Shown: positions 1 to 6,820, counted from the first letter of the stretch. The stretch is 9,791 bases of DNA from Clostridia bacterium (GCA_030592355.1 JAUVJE010000081.1:1-9791), one strand, 5' to 3'. A program made the numbers and translations. The notes: generated by a model from the letters alone, not told the origin.

Positions 1-261
1 GTAGGCGACACCATAGCTGACATTAAAGAAGGCGTCAATACGTCATTGTGGTCGGTGGGGATTATTTTGGGAAGCAGTCTTATGGGGATGACAAAAGAAG
101 AAACAGAAAAGTGCGACCTTGGTATTCTAAAACAAAAAATGATAAAGGTTGAAGAAAAGTTTTTTGAAAGCGGCGCTCATTTTGTGATTGATGATATTAG
201 GGATTTAATTCCATTAATTAAAACAATAAATAAGAAGCTTACAAATAGCGAAAGACCTTAA
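1..261 (+). CDS. phnX: Phosphonoacetaldehyde hydrolase, C-terminal part (5' end outside window)
   Basis: This is the last 86 codons of a gene that begins before the window; frame 1 is open from base 1. The fragment opens with VGDTIADIKEG, which is HAD-superfamily motif IV with two acidic residues (fragment residues 3 and 7) for Mg2+ binding. It is followed by WSVGIILGSSLMGMTKEE, the stretch typical of phosphonatases (family knowledge). The enzyme splits the C-P bond of phosphonoacetaldehyde into acetaldehyde and phosphate in the cytosol, in 2-aminoethylphosphonate use. Family members have roughly 260-270 residues, so about two thirds of the protein is missing here, including the nucleophile Asp and the Schiff-base Lys. 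The gene ends with TAA at 259-261. No other phosphonate gene is visible downstream. A HAD hydrolase of another specificity is possible but less likely given the GSS motif. Confidence 0.82.
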   Translation, partial: VGDTIADIKEGVNTSLWSVGIILGSSLMGMTKEETEKCDLGILKQKMIKVEEKFFESGAHFVIDDIRDLIPLIKTINKKLTNSERP

Positions 262-275
262 ATCTTAGGTTGCGG

Positions 276-294
276 TGTTTCTGTTGCAGAAACA
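276..294. other. Small perfect hairpin downstream of phnX
   Basis: TGTTTCTG (276-283) and CAGAAACA (287-294) form an 8-bp perfect inverted repeat with a 3-nt loop, 15 bases after the phnX stop codon. The bases that follow (GGGGTAG) are not T-rich, so it is not a textbook intrinsic terminator. It could still act as a transcript 3'-end structure. The rest of the 262-506 gap is AT-rich, with a pyrimidine run around 358-386, and I could not assign a convincing promoter there. Confidence 0.4.
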
Positions 295-506
295 GGGGTA
301 GTTGTACATGATTCCACTAATTCTCCCGTTAATATTATTAGTATAAAAACATTTAATTTGTTTTTCTTTTTCCATCTTTCTTTTCATATGTAGGTATATT
401 ACGCATGCTATGTGTCATGAAGGTGTATCATCAATGGTGTATTTAGACTGTTTGTTTGGGAATAATTTAAAAAGGATTGTTTTGAAAATCGATTGTGGAG
501 GTTTAA

Positions 507-1205
507 ATGACCAGTCTTGCATATAAATTTATAAGATTTATATTCAAAATTAGTAATAAAAAACCCATGGTTTACGGAGAATCTAATTATGACCCGTCGA
601 CACCGGCAATGTTTATGTGCAACCATGAGAAATTCTATGGTCCCATAATAATTACAACTCGTTTTCCAATACCATCAAGAATATGGGCGAATTCCATGAC
701 CACTGAAATGGAAGAATGTAAGAAATATATCGAAGAATCACTTTTCATGGGTGAATTGGGCAAGAAAGAAAAATTTTCGCGATTTATGGGTAACTTTTTA
801 GGAGGATTTGCATCATGGGTTATCCGAAACTCAAATCCGATTGTTGCATATTTGGATAATAAAAGGACCAGAATAAGTATAAGGAAGGGTCTGGATGTTG
901 TAAAGAAGGGAGAAAACCAGCTGATATTTGCAAAGAGGCGCGAGTTCCAAAACAATGAAATAAAATTCATGCAGGGCTATCTGTTCATATGTAAGCTTTC
1001 AGTTAAAAAATTTAGAATAAACCAAAAGATATACCCTGTTGCAATAAACAAAGAAAATGCTTCAATGTCCATCGGTAAGCCAACTGTGTTAAATATAGAA
1101 ATGGATTATAAGAAAGAAGAAAAAAGAATTAATCAATATTTAACCCACAGCATATCCATTGGATATAAGAACCCAAGGAGAATGGCGCAAGACACATATC
1201 TGTGA
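507..1205 (+). CDS. Diverged lysophospholipid acyltransferase (LPLAT/PlsC-like) family protein
   Basis: This 232-residue protein has the layout of a 1-acylglycerol-3-phosphate acyltransferase: FMCNHEKFYGP at residues 36-46 matches the NHxxxxD block, and LIFAKRREF at 139-147 sits where FPEGTR normally lies. YPVAINKEN at 176-184 matches the later beta strand. Both catalytic blocks are altered: the Asp of NHxxxxD is Gly45, and the Pro-Glu-Gly of the second block is Ala-Lys-Arg. I recall a clostridial subfamily with NHxxxYGPI and FPEN motifs, and this looks like a member that has drifted further. It may be a non-catalytic or altered acyltransferase, acting at the membrane if it acts on lipids. 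No long membrane helix is evident. The start at 507 is supported by GGAGG at 497-501, five bases upstream. The gene stands alone, with 245 bp before and 106 bp after it. Confidence 0.6.
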   Translation: MTSLAYKFIRFIFKISNKKPMVYGESNYDPSTPAMFMCNHEKFYGPIIITTRFPIPSRIWANSMTTEMEECKKYIEESLFMGELGKKEKFSRFMGNFLGGFASWVIRNSNPIVAYLDNKRTRISIRKGLDVVKKGENQLIFAKRREFQNNEIKFMQGYLFICKLSVKKFRINQKIYPVAINKENASMSIGKPTVLNIEMDYKKEEKRINQYLTHSISIGYKNPRRMAQDTYL

Positions 1206-1222
1206 ACAAATCCTGTCCTTGA

Positions 1223-1239
1223 TTGTTAATTCTTAACAA
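1223..1239. promoter_or_regulatory. Perfect 7-bp inverted repeat, possible operator
   Basis: TTGTTAA, TTC, TTAACAA forms a perfect 7-bp inverted repeat with a 3-nt centre. It lies just upstream of the proposed -35 box at 1242 of the ferritin-like gene. The position and symmetry suit a dimeric regulator, but the cognate protein is unknown. No T-run follows, which argues against a terminator for the gene ending at 1205. Confidence 0.35.
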
Positions 1240-1241
1240 AG

Positions 1242-1269
1242 TTGATAAAATCAATGTATATTGTATATT
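1242..1269 (+). promoter_or_regulatory. Candidate sigma-A promoter whose -10 lies in a tandem repeat
   Basis: TTGATA at 1242-1247 (-35, 5 of 6 to TTGACA) is followed after 16 bases by TATATT at 1264-1269 (-10, 5 of 6 to TATAAT). The -10 box is supplied by the TGTATAT tandem repeat, and further TATATT copies occur 7 and 14 bases downstream. Transcription would start near 1276, leaving about 36 nt of leader before the ATG at 1312. This is from sequence only. Confidence 0.4.
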
Positions 1270-1289
1270 GTATATTGTATATTGTATAA
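1255..1289. repeat. Five-copy heptanucleotide tandem repeat (TGTATAT)n
   Basis: There are four perfect TGTATAT units at 1255-1282 and a fifth as TGTATAA at 1283-1289, directly before the ribosome binding site of the ferritin-like gene. A unit of 7 bp in a promoter or leader can gain or lose copies by strand slippage. That would change the number of -10-like boxes or the leader length, not a reading frame, because the array is upstream of the probable ATG. Confidence 0.9.
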
Positions 1290-1311
1290 GTTAAATGATA
1301 GGAAAAGCAGA

Positions 1312-1782
1312 ATGTCAGTAAAAATAGTAGATTTACTAATAAAGTACGAACTGGAAATGGCAAAGTTGTATGCTGTTTGTGCAAAAAGTTTCCCTGAACT
1401 AGAGTCTTTCTGGAAAGAATTATCCCTTGAAGAAATTAAACATGCTTCTAATATCAGGGAGTTGATGAAAGAAGCTGATAATAAAAAAATGTCTTTGAAT
1501 GAGAGCCGGTTTAATATTCGTCCTCTTGAAATATCAATAGAACATGCAATTGACATTACACGCCGTGTAAATGAAAAGGACCTGGATTTACTAGGAATCC
1601 TATCATTGGCATATGATATTGAATCGTCTCTTATTGAATCAAAATATTATGAAATATTTGCAGATAAATCAAGAAATTTTAACAATCGCCTGAAGCAGGT
1701 GAGGGATGAATCCAGAGGTCATGCAAGACGAATAAGAGAAATGAAACAAAAGGTCTATAGTGCTCTCGGGGAGTACAGCTAA
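1312..1782 (+). CDS. Ferritin-like (rubrerythrin-type) four-helix bundle protein
   Basis: With the start at ATG 1312 the protein has 156 residues and is almost entirely helical. It shows ferritin-like signs: E13-x6-Y20 (ELEMAKLY) and E41-x2-H44 (EEIKHA) for one half of a carboxylate-bridged di-iron site, then E104/E109-x2-Y112 and E133-x3-H137 for the other half. The second E/H pair has one extra residue compared with canonical ExxH, so metal binding by that half is uncertain. There is no C-terminal rubredoxin CxxC domain, so it is not a full rubrerythrin. Rubrerythrin-like proteins of anaerobes often reduce peroxide or handle iron; that role is inferred. I chose ATG 1312 (MSVKIVDLL) over the in-frame TTG at 1261 because an AGGAAAAG ribosome binding sequence lies at 1300-1307 and the upstream codons only translate the tandem repeat. 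Expression may depend on that repeat-embedded promoter. Confidence 0.68.
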   Translation: MSVKIVDLLIKYELEMAKLYAVCAKSFPELESFWKELSLEEIKHASNIRELMKEADNKKMSLNESRFNIRPLEISIEHAIDITRRVNEKDLDLLGILSLAYDIESSLIESKYYEIFADKSRNFNNRLKQVRDESRGHARRIREMKQKVYSALGEYS

Positions 1783-1813
1783 TGCCATAGTAAATGCCAG
1801 TACATAGTTAAGG

Positions 1814-1840
1814 CACTTTCCCAAGCGGGTAGTGTTTTTT
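1814..1840 (+). terminator. Probable rho-independent terminator after the ferritin-like gene
   Basis: CACT-tt-CCC (1814-1822), loop AAGC, GGG-t-AGTG (1827-1834) folds into an imperfect hairpin and is followed at once by six T residues (1835-1840). It lies 32 bases after the stop codon at 1782. The small internal mismatch lowers the confidence. Confidence 0.55.
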
Positions 1841-1961
1841 AATGAATACTTTTCCCATCCCATTCTATTAAAAAGGCAAACAACTGGTATTATGGTCAAG
1901 TGTGTATTATTATCAAAGTAGTTACAAGGATATATTGATGAATAAGGAATATTTGATTAAA

Positions 1962-1985
1962 CAGAATGGCAGTAAATATAGTAGA
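1962..1985 (+). repeat. 24-nt near-copy of the ferritin-like gene start (1308-1331)
   Basis: The 24 bases starting CAGAATGGCAGTAAA match 1308-1331 (CAGAATGTCAGTAAA...) at 22 of 24 positions. Both copies contain an ATG in the same place (1312 and 1966). At 1966 the reading frame codes MAVNIVEV, resembling MSVKIVDL, but it stops after 28 codons while overlapping the prs start. It may be the remnant of a duplicated gene start, or a shared leader element. The second copy runs into the GAGGTGG ribosome binding site of prs at 1984-1990. Confidence 0.5.
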
Positions 1986-1993
1986 GGTGGATC

Positions 1994-2974
1994 ATGATAA
2001 TAGAAAGTCAGATCAAGGTGTTTTCGGGAAGCACGGGAAAAGAGTTTTCTGAAAGAGTCTGTAAAGATTTAAATTTGGAACTGGGAAAATCAAGGACCAT
2101 ACGGTTCCCTGAGGGAAATATTTATGTAAAAGCTGATGAGAATGTAAGGGGGAAAGATATATTTCTCATTCAGTCAATCGGATTGAACCCCAATGATGAG
2201 TTCACGGAAATTCTGTTTTGGATTGACGCATTCAAAAGGGCCAGTGCAAAATCCGTTACTTTAGTAATGCCGTACTTCTCTTACGCAAAAGGCGACAAAA
2301 AAGATGAGCCGCGTGTTTCAATAAGAGGAAGGGTTTGCGCGGAATGCATCGAACTAGCCGGGATTGACAGAGTTGTTACCATGGATTTGCATAGCCCCCA
2401 AATACAGGGTTTCTTCAAGAAACCTGTTGACAATTTGTCTGCAATGCCAATTTTGTGCGAATATATAAAATCATTAAGAATTGAAGATGTAATTGTTGTT
2501 TCACCAGATTCAGGACACGCAAAGGAAGCCCGCAGATTTGCAAGGTATCTATCGGTGCCGGTGGCTATAGGAGACAAAGAGAGATCGGGTTATGAAGCAG
2601 ATGCAAGTATTGTTGAAATAGTAGGTAATGTAGAAGGAAAGAATGCTGTAATCGTTGATGATTTCTCAATTACCGGAGGTACGCTTTTTAATATATCAAA
2701 AGAACTGAAAAAACGCGGGGCTAAGAAAATAATTGCCTGTTTATCACATATCCTGCTTAATGATAAAGGGATCGACAGGTTAATGGACAGCGATATAGAA
2801 TTGTTAATATCAACAGATACAGTTAATAATCCATATGTGCATGAATGTGAAAAAATAAAGATTCTTTCTGTAGCACCGTTCTTTGCTGAAACAATAAGAA
2901 GGATACATAAGGGAGAGTCCGTAAGTTCCCTGTTTCAGGAAGTACCTATTCATGTATTGGAAATAGAGGATTAG
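1994..2974 (+). CDS. prs: Ribose-phosphate pyrophosphokinase (PRPP synthase), divergent paralogue
   Basis: This 326-residue protein matches PRPP synthase from end to end. It has FSGSTGKEF at 10-18, ENVRGKDIFLIQS at 49-61, the metal/ATP motif TMDLHSPQIQGFF at 129-141, VVSPDSGHAKEARRFA at 168-183, and the ribose-5-phosphate (PRPP) loop VIVDDFSITGGTL at 219-231. The reaction is ATP plus ribose 5-phosphate to PRPP plus AMP, in the cytosol. The catalytic flexible loop keeps K195 and R197 (DKER). The ATP-contacting loop, normally ARQDRK, reads AKGDKK at 98-103, and TGGT replaces the usual TAGT. It is therefore unlikely to be the housekeeping enzyme, and may be a paralogue with altered nucleotide or sugar-phosphate preference. 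The ATG at 1994 is set by GAGGTGG at 1984-1990. The next gene begins 28 bp after the stop, which suggests co-transcription with the glycosidase-like genes. Confidence 0.82.
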   Translation: MIIESQIKVFSGSTGKEFSERVCKDLNLELGKSRTIRFPEGNIYVKADENVRGKDIFLIQSIGLNPNDEFTEILFWIDAFKRASAKSVTLVMPYFSYAKGDKKDEPRVSIRGRVCAECIELAGIDRVVTMDLHSPQIQGFFKKPVDNLSAMPILCEYIKSLRIEDVIVVSPDSGHAKEARRFARYLSVPVAIGDKERSGYEADASIVEIVGNVEGKNAVIVDDFSITGGTLFNISKELKKRGAKKIIACLSHILLNDKGIDRLMDSDIELLISTDTVNNPYVHECEKIKILSVAPFFAETIRRIHKGESVSSLFQEVPIHVLEIED

Positions 2975-3002
2975 GCCCCGGTGGCTATAAGGTGTTTTTA
3001 TT

Positions 3003-4727
3003 ATGCAATTATCAACTTTGACAGATTTTCCTGATGATGCTCTGCATGTCTATTATGAAAGTACTATGTACAAAATGATGGAGAGGCTTAAGCAAACGGG
3101 AGTCACCCGGGTATACATGCAGTATTACGGTAATCGTGATTACGGTCATTTCTGGGACCATCATGCACCTACACACCATGGAACTATAAAGACAGCAAAT
3201 AATATGCCTGAGTTTAGCAGGGTATTTGTTGAAGCGGCGAAAGCGAACGGCATGGAGCCGGTGTCTGTAATGCGTCCGCAGGAGCAGGGCTTATGGCTGA
3301 CATTTTCACCCTATTATAAAGAAGCCAGGGAGAATCCCGGTATTCCTTACACCGGCGGGGACATAATGATTGCAAGTAAGTTCCAGCTTGAAAACCCGGA
3401 GCTCCGTATAAAACGAAGAACCTGGGACATAGACCCGGAGGCTGTAAATAAGACCATTTGCTCCATTAAATTATATAAGCAAAACAATATCCACAGTCGG
3501 GTAGAAAAACAAAATATAATAATCTATGTGTCGCCTGATAATTCAAACTACGAGAAATATAATGGTGATTTTACATTAACCTACTCAACAGAAACAGCCA
3601 AGAAAGATATAGTAACTTCGGAATTTAAACTTAATTATCCCACGGATATTATTACTCATAAAGGAGACTCGATTGAGGTAATTACACTTGATGGATTGGC
3701 TATTCAGGAAATGTATGTTGCAGTGGCTGTAAATTGTGGTGGAAACGCCGCTAAAGACGAATTATTTTCCAATACACCCATGAATGCAATTTCGATTCAT
3801 GATAAAGAAGGAAATGAAATTTGCGCATCTCCTGGCTCGGCATCGCGGTACGCGCCGGAAGATGTTCCGCATCTGGCTGCCGGTTTTCATTTCGATGACG
3901 GTTTTGGTGAGAACTGGGCAGTAACCATTGATCCTAATGAAGGCGAAGGCTATCTTGCAATTTGCAAAGGTAAAGATGTATATGCACATGCTGCACTATG
4001 CGTTTGCGAGCCAAAAGTACAGGAGTACTGGTTTGAATGGCTTGAAAAAGCACTTGATGATGGATATGAAATGGTCGGCAATCGTATAGAGTGTCACTCG
4101 GTTCATGTGGATGAACCATATGCATATGGCTATAATGACTGTGTAAAAGAAGAATATTTTAAGCAGTACGGTCGGTGCAGTGAGGAAGAAATGGAGCTAT
4201 CCAAAATTGCCAAAATACGCGGGGATGCTTACACAGAGTTATTTAAAGAAGGCGCAAGACGGGTTCGAGCCCGGGGTAAGAAAGTTTATCTGACACTTAA
4301 TGTGGAAATGCTTTATAATCCAATTCCTGTTGCACGCCATATGGCATATCCTATGAATGTCGAATGGCAGTGGGAGCGCTGGCTCGAAGAAATACAACCC
4401 GATGAAATTAATATCCGTTCGTACCAGACTTCGCCTGAATTTATTCTCAAAGACCCGCAGTGTATGAATTTTATTGCAGCTGCGCAAAAGTATGATGTAC
4501 CGTTAACCTTAGAGCGGTACGATTATTGGGATTTTGCAGCAGAGTTTGAAATGGTCAGAGCTACAGGCATTTTCTCCCGTATGACTTTATACGAAACAAA
4601 TAATATAATCCGCAGTGATGGTAAGGGCGGTATAATCGAGATTAAACCGGAGCTCTTGGATAAGTTGGGAGAACTGACAAAATACAAAGATAAAAGGCGG
4701 CGTAATTATGACAGAGAAAATTTTTAA
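3003..4727 (+). CDS. Glycosidase-like TIM-barrel protein with a large internal insertion
   Basis: I do not recognise a named family for this 574-residue protein, but its layout is that of an interrupted TIM barrel. Residues 13-95 contain barrel-type elements (TGVTRVYMQYYG at 32-43, then GMEPVSVMRPQEQG at 83-96). Residues about 150-330 are rich in beta strands and look like an inserted beta-sandwich. The barrel resumes at CEPKVQEYWFEWLEKAL (335-351), with ECHSVHVDEPYAYG (363-376), KKVYLTLNVEM (426-436) and DEINIRSYQ (467-475). E363, D370 and E371 are at places where glycosidase barrels carry catalytic acids; this assignment is inference. There is no signal peptide or membrane helix, so it is probably cytosolic. 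AAGGTG at 2989-2994 supports the ATG at 3003. Its last 20 nt overlap the start of the MBL-fold gene, which indicates translational coupling. The substrate is unknown. Confidence 0.6.
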   Translation: MQLSTLTDFPDDALHVYYESTMYKMMERLKQTGVTRVYMQYYGNRDYGHFWDHHAPTHHGTIKTANNMPEFSRVFVEAAKANGMEPVSVMRPQEQGLWLTFSPYYKEARENPGIPYTGGDIMIASKFQLENPELRIKRRTWDIDPEAVNKTICSIKLYKQNNIHSRVEKQNIIIYVSPDNSNYEKYNGDFTLTYSTETAKKDIVTSEFKLNYPTDIITHKGDSIEVITLDGLAIQEMYVAVAVNCGGNAAKDELFSNTPMNAISIHDKEGNEICASPGSASRYAPEDVPHLAAGFHFDDGFGENWAVTIDPNEGEGYLAICKGKDVYAHAALCVCEPKVQEYWFEWLEKALDDGYEMVGNRIECHSVHVDEPYAYGYNDCVKEEYFKQYGRCSEEEMELSKIAKIRGDAYTELFKEGARRVRARGKKVYLTLNVEMLYNPIPVARHMAYPMNVEWQWERWLEEIQPDEINIRSYQTSPEFILKDPQCMNFIAAAQKYDVPLTLERYDYWDFAAEFEMVRATGIFSRMTLYETNNIIRSDGKGGIIEIKPELLDKLGELTKYKDKRRRNYDRENF

Positions 4728-5589
4728 CATAGGGTTAGATGGATATAAAATTCTACAGGCGCCGAATATGACTAAAATTCAAATGATGTCTTATCTGGTT
4801 ACAACACCAAACAACAAACTTATAGTTATTGACGGCGGCATGAGCGGAGATGCTCAGTATTTGACAGAAAAAATCCATGAGTTGGGATCAGTTGTCTCTT
4901 TATGGATAATTACACACATGCATCACGATCACTTTAATGCGTTGGTAGAAATACTTTCAAAGCCGAATACCAGTGACATTACAATAGAAAAAATTTGTTA
5001 TCATTTTCCGCCTGTTGAATGGATTTATGAAGCTGAACCGCGATTTGTCGAGGTGAATAAGATATTTGTTGATTTGCTTATGAAGTTTAAGCATATTACT
5101 CAAACCCTAAGGGAAGATGAAAAGCACACCATTGATGGTGTTGTAATAGACATAATGAAAGTTCCTACGGACTACAACGACTATAATCCGGATTATAAAG
5201 GCGGCTCAACCGTAAATGACACATCAATTGTATTTAAACTCATATTTCCAAATGGAAAGACAGCCCTGTTTTTAGGAGACCTGGGATTCCGGGCAGGGCA
5301 AAAGCTTGCTGAGCGATTTAAAGATAAACTTAAGAGCGATATTGTGCAAATGGCACACCATGGACAAAACGGCGCAGGTGAGGATGTTTACAAATTGATT
5401 CGTCCAAAGCTTTGCTTATGGACGGCCCCCATGTGGTTGTATGAAAACAATATGTGGCACTATGATAAAAAATTAGAAAACAAATTCGATTCCCACCATT
5501 TTAAAACAGTAACAGTAAGAAAATGGATGGATAAGCTTGGTGTAACAATGCATGCGGTTGAGGGAGAAGGCCCTGCATGGATTATATAA
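4708..5589 (+). CDS. Metallo-beta-lactamase-fold metal-dependent hydrolase
   Basis: This 293-residue protein has the MBL signature HxHxDH at THMHHDHFNAL (H70, H72, D74, H75). The second half of the site is LFLGDLG with metal-bridging D191, then IVQMAHHGQNG with H217/H218. VNDTSIVFKL at 169-178 before the LGD strand resembles the ComEC/Rec2-type and related MBL hydrolases, which act on phosphodiesters, lactones or phosphate esters (family knowledge). The His/Asp set is complete, so it should bind two metals and be active. No signal peptide is visible and it lacks the ComEC membrane part. AAGGCGG at 4694-4700 precedes the ATG at 4708, which lies inside the end of the upstream barrel gene (20-nt overlap). 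Their products are probably made in matched amounts. The substrate cannot be named; the setting suggests a sugar derivative. Confidence 0.78.
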   Translation: MTEKIFNIGLDGYKILQAPNMTKIQMMSYLVTTPNNKLIVIDGGMSGDAQYLTEKIHELGSVVSLWIITHMHHDHFNALVEILSKPNTSDITIEKICYHFPPVEWIYEAEPRFVEVNKIFVDLLMKFKHITQTLREDEKHTIDGVVIDIMKVPTDYNDYNPDYKGGSTVNDTSIVFKLIFPNGKTALFLGDLGFRAGQKLAERFKDKLKSDIVQMAHHGQNGAGEDVYKLIRPKLCLWTAPMWLYENNMWHYDKKLENKFDSHHFKTVTVRKWMDKLGVTMHAVEGEGPAWII

Positions 5590-5676
5590 TCAACGGGTGC
5601 GGGGAAAATTAAATATCAATGATAGTAAAAGCTGATTAATCTGTCTATTGAGAAGAATAAAGAATAGGATATTAAT

Positions 5677-6741
5677 ATGAATAAATATGATATAGCGGCA
5701 TATGTTTGGCCGTCATATACAGGCGACGAACTGCGTACCAGGATATTTTGGCCTGATGGGAATGGCGAATGGCAGTCTGTGAAAAATGCAGTTAAAAAAT
5801 TTCCGGGACATAATTGGCCGAGAAAACCATTGTGGGGATATGTTAATGAGGCGGATTCAGAGGTTATGGAAATGCAGATAAATACCGCTTATGAATATGG
5901 GGTTAATGTATTTATTTATGACTGGTATTGGTATGACCGGCGGCCATTTCTCGAAAACTGTTTAAATGACGGATACTTAAAAGCAAAAAACAACGACAAG
6001 GTAAAATTCTATCTAATGTGGGCAAATCACAGCGCGCGATATTTATGGGATATCCGAAATTCTCATCTTGACAGTGTAATCTGGGATGGCGCTGTGGACA
6101 GAAAGGAATTTGAAGTTGTTGCCCGTCGGTTAATTAAAAAATATTTTAAACACCCCTCGTATTATCAAATTGACGGCAAACCGGTTTTCATGTTTTTTGA
6201 TATTGAAAACCTTATGCGTGGACTTGGCGGAGTAAAAGAAACTGCAAAAGCTTTTAATTGGTTCAGGCAGCAGGCGGTTGATGCGGGATTCGCTGGGATT
6301 CATTTTCAACTTGCGTTAAGAAGCGGACTGGATAATTTGAAAGAACTAGTTGGCGAAATTGGATTTGACAGCCTGTCGCACTACCAGTTTGCGATGTTCA
6401 CCGACATTGACAGAGACTACAATGCTATTATGGAAGATGTGCTTAAAGAATGGGATAAAATTGAAAAAGAATATGAAATTCCTTACTTCTCTCACATTTC
6501 ATTAGGCTGGGACAATAATCCCAGATTTATGGATTTTAAGCCGGGCATTATAAAAAACAACACGCCGGAGAATATTGAAAAAGCACTTACCAAAGCAAAG
6601 GAATATGTAGATAAACATACAGAACAACCTTCCTTAATTACTATAAATAGTTGGAATGAATGGACAGAGTCAAGCTATCTGCAGCCTGATGATCTTTATG
6701 GGTACGGATATCTGGAGGCGGTAAAAAAGATATTTAAATGA
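5677..6741 (+). CDS. GH99-like / WbsX-family domain protein
   Basis: The 354-residue protein ends with NSWNEWTESSYLQPDD then YGYGYLEAVKK (324-349), the hallmark of the WbsX/GH99-like domain seen in polysaccharide loci (family knowledge). Earlier blocks fit a TIM barrel: YDIAAYVWPSY at 4-14, YGVNVFIYDWYWYDRRP at 74-90, IDGKPVFMFFDIE at 165-177 and SLGWDNNPR at 275-283. E328 and E331 are spaced i, i+3, like the catalytic pair in GH99 endo-mannosidases as I recall it, so hydrolytic activity is possible. The WbsX name came from a glycosyltransferase guess, and that activity is not established by sequence. No signal peptide is visible, so it is likely cytosolic, unlike secreted endo-mannanases. 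AGGA at 5666-5669 supports the ATG at 5677. It lies 87 bp after the MBL gene on the same strand, with no terminator seen between them. Confidence 0.75.
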   Translation: MNKYDIAAYVWPSYTGDELRTRIFWPDGNGEWQSVKNAVKKFPGHNWPRKPLWGYVNEADSEVMEMQINTAYEYGVNVFIYDWYWYDRRPFLENCLNDGYLKAKNNDKVKFYLMWANHSARYLWDIRNSHLDSVIWDGAVDRKEFEVVARRLIKKYFKHPSYYQIDGKPVFMFFDIENLMRGLGGVKETAKAFNWFRQQAVDAGFAGIHFQLALRSGLDNLKELVGEIGFDSLSHYQFAMFTDIDRDYNAIMEDVLKEWDKIEKEYEIPYFSHISLGWDNNPRFMDFKPGIIKNNTPENIEKALTKAKEYVDKHTEQPSLITINSWNEWTESSYLQPDDLYGYGYLEAVKKIFK

Positions 6742-6795
6742 AAAACGCGGTAAACTAAGATACAATTATTACAAAGGGATAATGGTAGGATTATT

Positions 6796-6820
6796 TTTAG
6801 TATAAAAAAACACTACTAAA
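6796..6820. promoter_or_regulatory. Inverted repeat around a TATAAA box upstream of the macro-HTH gene
   Basis: TTTAGT (6796-6801) and ACTAAA (6815-6820) form a 6-bp inverted repeat that brackets TATAAA (6801-6806), a good -10-like hexamer, 14 bases before the macro gene start. No clear -35 box stands 16-18 bases upstream, so the promoter call is weak. If real, the site could be an operator for the gene's own helix-turn-helix domain (inference). Short AT-rich repeats of this kind also arise by chance. Confidence 0.25.

Noticed and set aside
635..970. Minus-strand open frame opposite the acyltransferase-like gene
   Set aside because: It lies wholly within a well-supported gene, has no plausible ribosome site or recognisable family, and reads as an antisense shadow.
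1255..1289. CRISPR-like repeat array
   Set aside because: The units are 7 bp with no spacers, so this is a simple tandem repeat. No cas gene is present.
1261..1311. Upstream TTG start giving a 173-residue ferritin-like protein
   Set aside because: The added 17 residues (MYIVYCILYK...) merely translate the tandem repeat, and the ribosome binding sequence at 1300-1307 points to ATG 1312.
1966..2052. Short open frame MAVNIVEV... overlapping the prs start
   Set aside because: It stops after 28 codons and is out of frame with prs. It has been recorded as a repeat instead of a gene.
2281..2577. Minus-strand open frame opposite prs
   Set aside because: It is antisense to conserved prs motifs and has no family resemblance of its own.
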